Below are positions 59,405 to 64,000 of a stretch of DNA of 64,000 bases, one piece after another. This DNA comes from Lophius americanus (Eukaryota; Chordata; Actinopteri; Lophiiformes; Lophiidae). The stretch is taken from contig JBBDHG010000011.1 of the NCBI GenBank assembly GCA_037951165.1, positions 3,127,001 through 3,191,000 on the forward strand, written 5' to 3'. A program made the position numbers and the translations under genes. How positions within the stretch are numbered: the first letter of the stretch is position 1; every line of letters starts with the position of its first letter. The notes beneath the pieces are model-generated. The model was not told the DNA's origin and ran no database searches. It saw only the letters and a program-made list of their open reading frames with translations.

Positions 59405-62400
59405 CAAGAGCCTGTTAAAGTTTGCAGCAGATAAAGATAGAGGGGCACAGCCAGGATTTATATTGAGAACTTTCAATAACATGGTGAGATAGGGCAGGTT
59501 GAACAGATTTGCATGAACTCCTGTGTAAAATGACGTGTGCAGGATTGCTAAACCCTCTGAGTTACATTCAAGTTTGGCAATGTCTTCTACAGCAGCGCCT
59601 GTGATGTTCTCTACGCAAACAACATAAATCACCTATAAACCGCTACAGGAGAGACAACCTCGATGCCCTTAATTTTCCAGTAACAACCTGGAGACATAGA
59701 TAAATTATTAACCAGCACTATTTGGCAAGAAGCCCAGACGTCTGCGTATGAAGTAACAATTCTTGCTCAAAATAGTAAAGGAACTTCGACAAAAGCAAGA
59801 ATGTCTTTGATCCAAACTCATTCTTATTTTTGGAAATATTCCACACATTACACACAGGCAAATGTGGGTCAGTGTAGCAATGCATCATGGTTGATGTAAC
59901 GTAAGCAGGTCTCTTTGATGATCCGGCCCACAGTAATCCCGTCAGTACTCTAAATGACCACTAGATGGGAGTGTTGTAACGCCGAAAACTCACGTTTTTG
60001 TTTAATGTTTTGTTTTTCTTTATTAAACATTTTCAATAAAAAACAGGTATTTGTGTTCCTCAAACATATAACAATAATTTCGAGCAGCCACAACGACGAA
60101 AAAAAGAATAGATTGAAATTTACATAATTAACAACTACATATAAATTAAAATAACTTGACAGGGTCTGATTCAAGATATTACATAAGTAATTCAGATAGA
60201 CTATTCTTATTTGTAAGGATAGAGAGAATTTTTCAAAATCATTTTCGAAGGCAACAAAACTCAGATATACTTTGAGAAATTTAAATTTGTGTGTATAAAA
60301 TTTACCACTTAATATTATTACAAAATATTTTCACACAAAAAAACCCATCTCTCTGTTATGGATAAAAAACCCAAACTTAATAATATGATGATAAACGGAA
60401 CGTAATAAGATTGTTTGTGGGTATTCAGTCCCAAATAGTCTTGCTCATACTCACAGTACAGGTGTGGAAAAGATCTTGATAAAATGTGCATGTGTTATCA
60501 TCCACATGAAACCTTAAAATTCTTTATATGGATAAATTATCCTGAATTGTTTTGAACTGGAAAATCAAATGTCATCCACAGGTGGAGGAAAAATATTCAT
60601 TGTTATTTTAACTCAAATTGGTGTTGCACTGGTTTTGCAAAGACACTTCCGTATTTTTAGATGAGTGATTTTTATCAATAATGATAATAGCACTAACAAG
60701 CTTAAACACAATGTTTACCAGTGGTTCTGTCCTGATTTGTTGTCTCTGACTGGACAGTCAATATTTACTAACATCTGTTATGCCATGTTAATATTTGGCA
60801 GCAAAATGCACTCTTGACAGAGATTAGAATCAGGATACACCTTGGGCAGGGTTTAAAGTGCGTTATAAATAAAAGGTATTATTATTATTATCATTAGTTC
60901 ATCGCCGGTCGACACATAGAGAGACAAACAACAATTCATGCTTGAATTCACAGCTATGAGAAATTTAGCATTTCCCCTATTTCGATTTTAATGCAGGGTT
61001 GCCAAATGTTCTCACACCACAGATGAGTGCGATAAAAGACATCTGATACCCTTGGAACCCATAAAACCTGTTTTGTCTTCTCTTTCATAAATAAAAAAAC
61101 AATACCTCCCAAACACAGCATATACCAGATGATGCAGTTTGATAATGCAGAGAACGTGAATTTGTGAGTCAGGGGAATGCCAAACAATACAAAAGCTCCA
61201 ACAACAGCTTTCAAAAACTAAAGGAGATTATTGCAGGTTTAAGCATTTTTTTTGAGACATAGAGATGTGTGATGTGCTGAATAATTCTGGGGATCTGGCT
61301 CTGGGGATCTTTGCTCATACACAAAAATGAGCCGCACGCTCGGATATAAGCCGGAATAACACGCAGCAAGGAATTGTATACATTAGCTTTGGGATTGAAC
61401 TCACACGGTGTCCTTGATGGTAAACATATGATTTTAATCACTTCCAAGAAAATCCTGTCTGGTAATGACAGGCTCAGTCAACTGTTAGAATCCCCACAGA
61501 ACCTCCCTCAGGCATGAAGCAAACCTATAAACAACTTTGTGTTTTGACTGCTCTTGCTGTATATTTACCCTCAGTTGCTCTTTACCCTACAAGTGTCATG
61601 TTTCCATGCAATAAAACTGAAACCAGAATGCATTCTGTTGCAACACACTTGTTTATGTGAAAGGGAACATGAAGCTATGGAATAGTTATGTGTTGGTTAG
61701 GTCACGTGACATAATTGGATAAATTAAGCAAGACATTTTCGCCATACTATATTATTCTAATGTTCATAATAAAAGTTTGTACAGAAGAGGAAAAATGTCT
61801 CCGTTTGCATTCTAACAAAGATTCTTCATGTCATTTTTCATATTTTTATTTTAAATAATTGAATCATATTCTGGCCAGTGACACAACATTGTCTTTTTCA
61901 ATTGAACATAAACTCCCATGAATGGGAATATTTATCTTTGCCCATCAAATAGCGTTGTTCACCTTCCTGGTTAATTAAAGTCAAAACTCAAGCTATCTCT
62001 GTATGCAGTGTGATATATTTTATTGCTGTAATATAAGAATCCAGTTCCAGAACCAATCTTAGGGATCATTCTCTTCCCTTGTTGATCACACACCAATCAT
62101 TTTCATTACACAAACAGCAGTAATATAAAGCCAACTAGGTGTGTTTTTAAGCTCCCCCCCCCTGCTCTGTCCACTAGGGATCGGTATTTCGGTAGTTATT
62201 GACCACAGTTTTTATTCAAGATGTGGTTTCATACCCTAGAAGGCAAAAATAAAAACATATGGTCGTATGGAAGCAAATTATTTTCCTGAGTCCAAAATAC
62301 ATTGCAATATTAAATACAATGGTGTATGGGTATTTCTCACTATATAAACCCAAATACGGATTTGATGTCTTGTACACACAGAAATAATATCCCCACAAAG

Positions 62401-62610
62401 TATTTGTGTTCTTAAGACCGCATCTGCTGAAAGCGAAAGTGTAATGGCTAAAGAGAACTAGGCGCCTGCTTAAGGCAGCCGCACATAGGGTGACACTTAT
62501 GCATAGCGTTGAGTAATAATTATTCACCGTCTTAGACATCTTTTGTTTTTATTATGGCTGCATGACCCCCAAGATTTCCTGGGGTACTGCTTTATTTCAT
62601 CCATTTTGTC
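59405..62610. other. intergenic, mostly unrecognised
   Basis: A retroposon-type tail, TTAAAGTGCGTTATAAATAAA followed by (ATT)n, is at 60,853-60,893. The perfect palindrome GTCACGTGAC is at 61,701-61,710. No coding frame is supported. Confidence 0.5.
61701..61710. promoter_or_regulatory. perfect GTCACGTGAC E-box/CLEAR-type palindrome
   Basis: A 10-bp exact palindrome containing CACGTG, the consensus for Myc/Max, USF and, with the GTCA/TGAC flanks, TFEB/MITF-type factors. It lies about 1.7 kb upstream of the ankh ATG. Binding is not shown. Confidence 0.45.
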
Positions 62611-62700
62611 CATAAATGGACTGTACTTATAGATCAGCTTCCTCATCAAGTTAACGCCATCCTGCTCAACAAAAGAGCTGAGTCTCATTTTGAGTCAAAA

Positions 62701-62760
62701 GGGTGTTGGTGTTGGTGTTGGTGTTGGTGTTGGTGTTGGTGGTGGCGGTGGCGGTGGGGG
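62701..62760. repeat. GTTGGT hexanucleotide repeat grading into GGTGGC
   Basis: About six to seven GTTGGT units (62,703-62,740), then GGTGGCGGTGGCGGTGG. It gives an Asn/Thr artefact frame on the minus strand. Confidence 0.9.
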
Positions 62761-62899
62761 CCAACATCAGACTCTGCTCGGGGCCCCGTAAATGCTGGTT
62801 CCGGCTCTGCTCTATGCGTTTAGTGTGACCATACATTGTGTGGGTCTGCGCGTTGGCTTTACAGGCTATAACAAAAATATGTGCCAGGTTTAGACTCTG

Positions 62900-63368
62900 T
62901 GATGATGTCACGGACGGGATGCGTGACCCACGTGCTGGCAGCAGTGGGTTGAAGCCTCGACGATAAGCGGACTTCGTCGCACAGGCGCAGTCACACGCGG
63001 AGCGAGAAAACTAATCCGGCTAATCTCATTTTTAATGTATATCTCTGTGGATCGGGTCGCCTACTGAGTCAGTTCCTGCTCGGTGTCACTTTGCGTCTCC
63101 CTCCGCCCCCTTGATGATGTTTTGGGAGGAAGATGCTTCGCACTGAAATTTCCGCTGACCTTCGCCTCTGTTCGGCAGCATCGATCGATCGAATCATTGT
63201 GAAGCGGTGCCGCGTCAGGAGCGGCTCCTCTGCTCTCCTCAGCTCCTTCTCCTTTCCACCCTCCTGTTTCTCCAGACACAGGTGATCTCCCCGCCTGCTA
63301 GCCTAGCTTCTAATCTGTTCTTCTAGACCGAGGCAGATGCCCCTCGTTCTGTCGTCTCGGATCTTACT
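62900..63368 (+). promoter_or_regulatory. ankh: ankh promoter and 5' leader (CpG-rich)
   Basis: CG dinucleotides are dense here while the surrounding DNA is CpG-poor. There are GC-box-like stretches (CTCCGCCCCC near 63,103) and no clear TATA box, as in broad CpG-island promoters. A CACGTG E-box sits at 62,929-62,934, about 440 bp before the ATG, and a self-complementary ATCGATCGATCGA run at about 63,181. The exact transcription start cannot be read from sequence alone. Confidence 0.65.
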
Positions 63369-63464
63369 ATGGTGGAGTTTCCATCCCTCAGTCCATACTG
63401 GCCTCTCATCCGCTTCCTGGTGCCTCTGGCGATCACCAACATCGCCATCGACCTCGGCGAGCAG
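63369..63464 (+). CDS. ankh: ANKH coding exon 1 (progressive ankylosis protein homolog, N-terminal 32 residues)
   Basis: ANKH is a multipass plasma-membrane protein that exports ATP, pyrophosphate precursors and citrate and so limits mineral deposition in cartilage and bone. Only the first 32 codons are in the window. The translation MVEFPSLSPYWPLIRFLVPL followed by AITNIAIDLGEQ matches the highly conserved ANKH N-terminus, with few conservative changes from the mammalian form. It contains the start of the first membrane segment (about residues 12-28). The exon ends at CAG|GTAACA in phase 0, the same end (GEQ) as I recall for human exon 1. The ATG is the first in this frame within a GC-rich leader. 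The remaining exons lie to the right of the window. Teleosts have two paralogs (ankha, ankhb), and this short piece does not tell them apart. Confidence 0.93.
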
Positions 63465-64000
63465 GTAACATCTCACACCGGGCTCTTCTCTGGAGGTCAT
63501 CCAGCTCTGCTAGCTCTGCTAACGGCCCCATGTCGCTTTCTGTAGATGTGTGTTTTTAGCCGGATCACCTCCTGCTGATGCCGAGCATCTTTCCATGAAC
63601 CCCCGACCCCGTGTCTCCTCCATAACTGTGAATCATTCCTCCGGTTATTCGGTGAAAGGCGGTGGTTTTGTCGCTAAAGTTAGCCTAGCTGCTGTGAAGG
63701 AAGCATTTATTATATACAACATTTAGAGAGGAGAGGAAGAAGAGGAGAGGCGAGTGGATCCGACGCCCTTCTTCATTCTCAGATGTTTTTGTCACTTCTG
63801 TCACAAGGACGCTTTGAGCTCCAGCGTTTTTACTCCTTTATCTTGGCCGTGATTTGTTTGCTTTCCCGATTAATTAGTAAACGTGACTCGGGGTGTCGAT
63901 TATGTCCTGCATTTTCCTTAAACATCGTCTCCCTTGTGCCTTTTCTCAGCCGTTTGACTGATGTAGTGTGAGGGTAGGACACCGGAGTGGAGCTGGGAGA
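63465..64000 (+). other. ankh: start of ankh intron 1
   Basis: The intron begins with GTAACA directly after codon 32 and runs off the window. It stays GC-rich for the first 200 bp, consistent with the tail of the CpG island. A 62-codon open frame at 63,783-63,971 has no ANKH similarity and is not treated as coding. Confidence 0.75.

Overview
The window is vertebrate, and almost certainly teleost, genomic DNA. It is AT-rich, with long stretches free of genes, introns with GT/AG borders, CA and GATA microsatellites, and relics of transposons typical of bony fish. Two protein-coding loci can be supported, and they point away from each other. On the minus strand, about 47.6-50.2 kb, lies a complete c-Myc proto-oncogene (teleost myc, 424 codons in two coding exons plus an upstream non-coding leader). 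On the plus strand, at 63,369-63,464, lies the first coding exon of ankh, the multipass membrane protein that controls pyrophosphate/ATP/citrate export; the rest of ankh is beyond the right edge.

Layout. Positions 1-47.5 kb are a gene desert downstream of myc. It holds a LINE 3' fragment (2.76-3.17 kb), an inverted pair of a dispersed repeat (2.26-2.70 kb), a degenerate tandem array (4.6-6.08 kb), BED/hAT-type DNA transposon relics (18.9, 27.8, 43.4 and 43.8 kb), a pair of MITE-like elements (17.0 and 36.1 kb), a Tc1-like relic (30.4 kb), a 30-bp minisatellite (38.13-38.74 kb) and scattered copies of one roughly 550-bp repeat family that I could not name. Positions 47.6-50.2 kb hold myc with its 3' UTR, two coding exons, a short intron and a promoter area with two TATA-like boxes. 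Positions 50.2-62.9 kb are the intergenic space between the two divergent genes. It contains more copies of the same unnamed repeat family, a large GATA/GACA array, a candidate conserved non-coding element (56.76-56.96 kb) and a perfect GTCACGTGAC palindrome. Positions 62.9-64.0 kb hold the CpG-rich ankh promoter, 5' leader, exon 1 and the start of intron 1.

How the parts may work together. Myc is a bHLH-leucine-zipper transcription factor that binds CACGTG with Max. CACGTG boxes occur between the two genes and in the ankh promoter, but any regulatory link is inference. The desert below myc is where distal myc enhancers and a pvt1-like non-coding RNA would be expected from other vertebrates; I recognised no pvt1 exon.

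I found no CRISPR array, bacterial operon, intact retrovirus or clearly novel protein system. The most interesting signals are the twin-promoter layout of myc, a possible CTG-initiated extension, a 3' UTR block that resembles the mammalian one, the stem-rich candidate element at 56.8 kb, and the unnamed repeat family.
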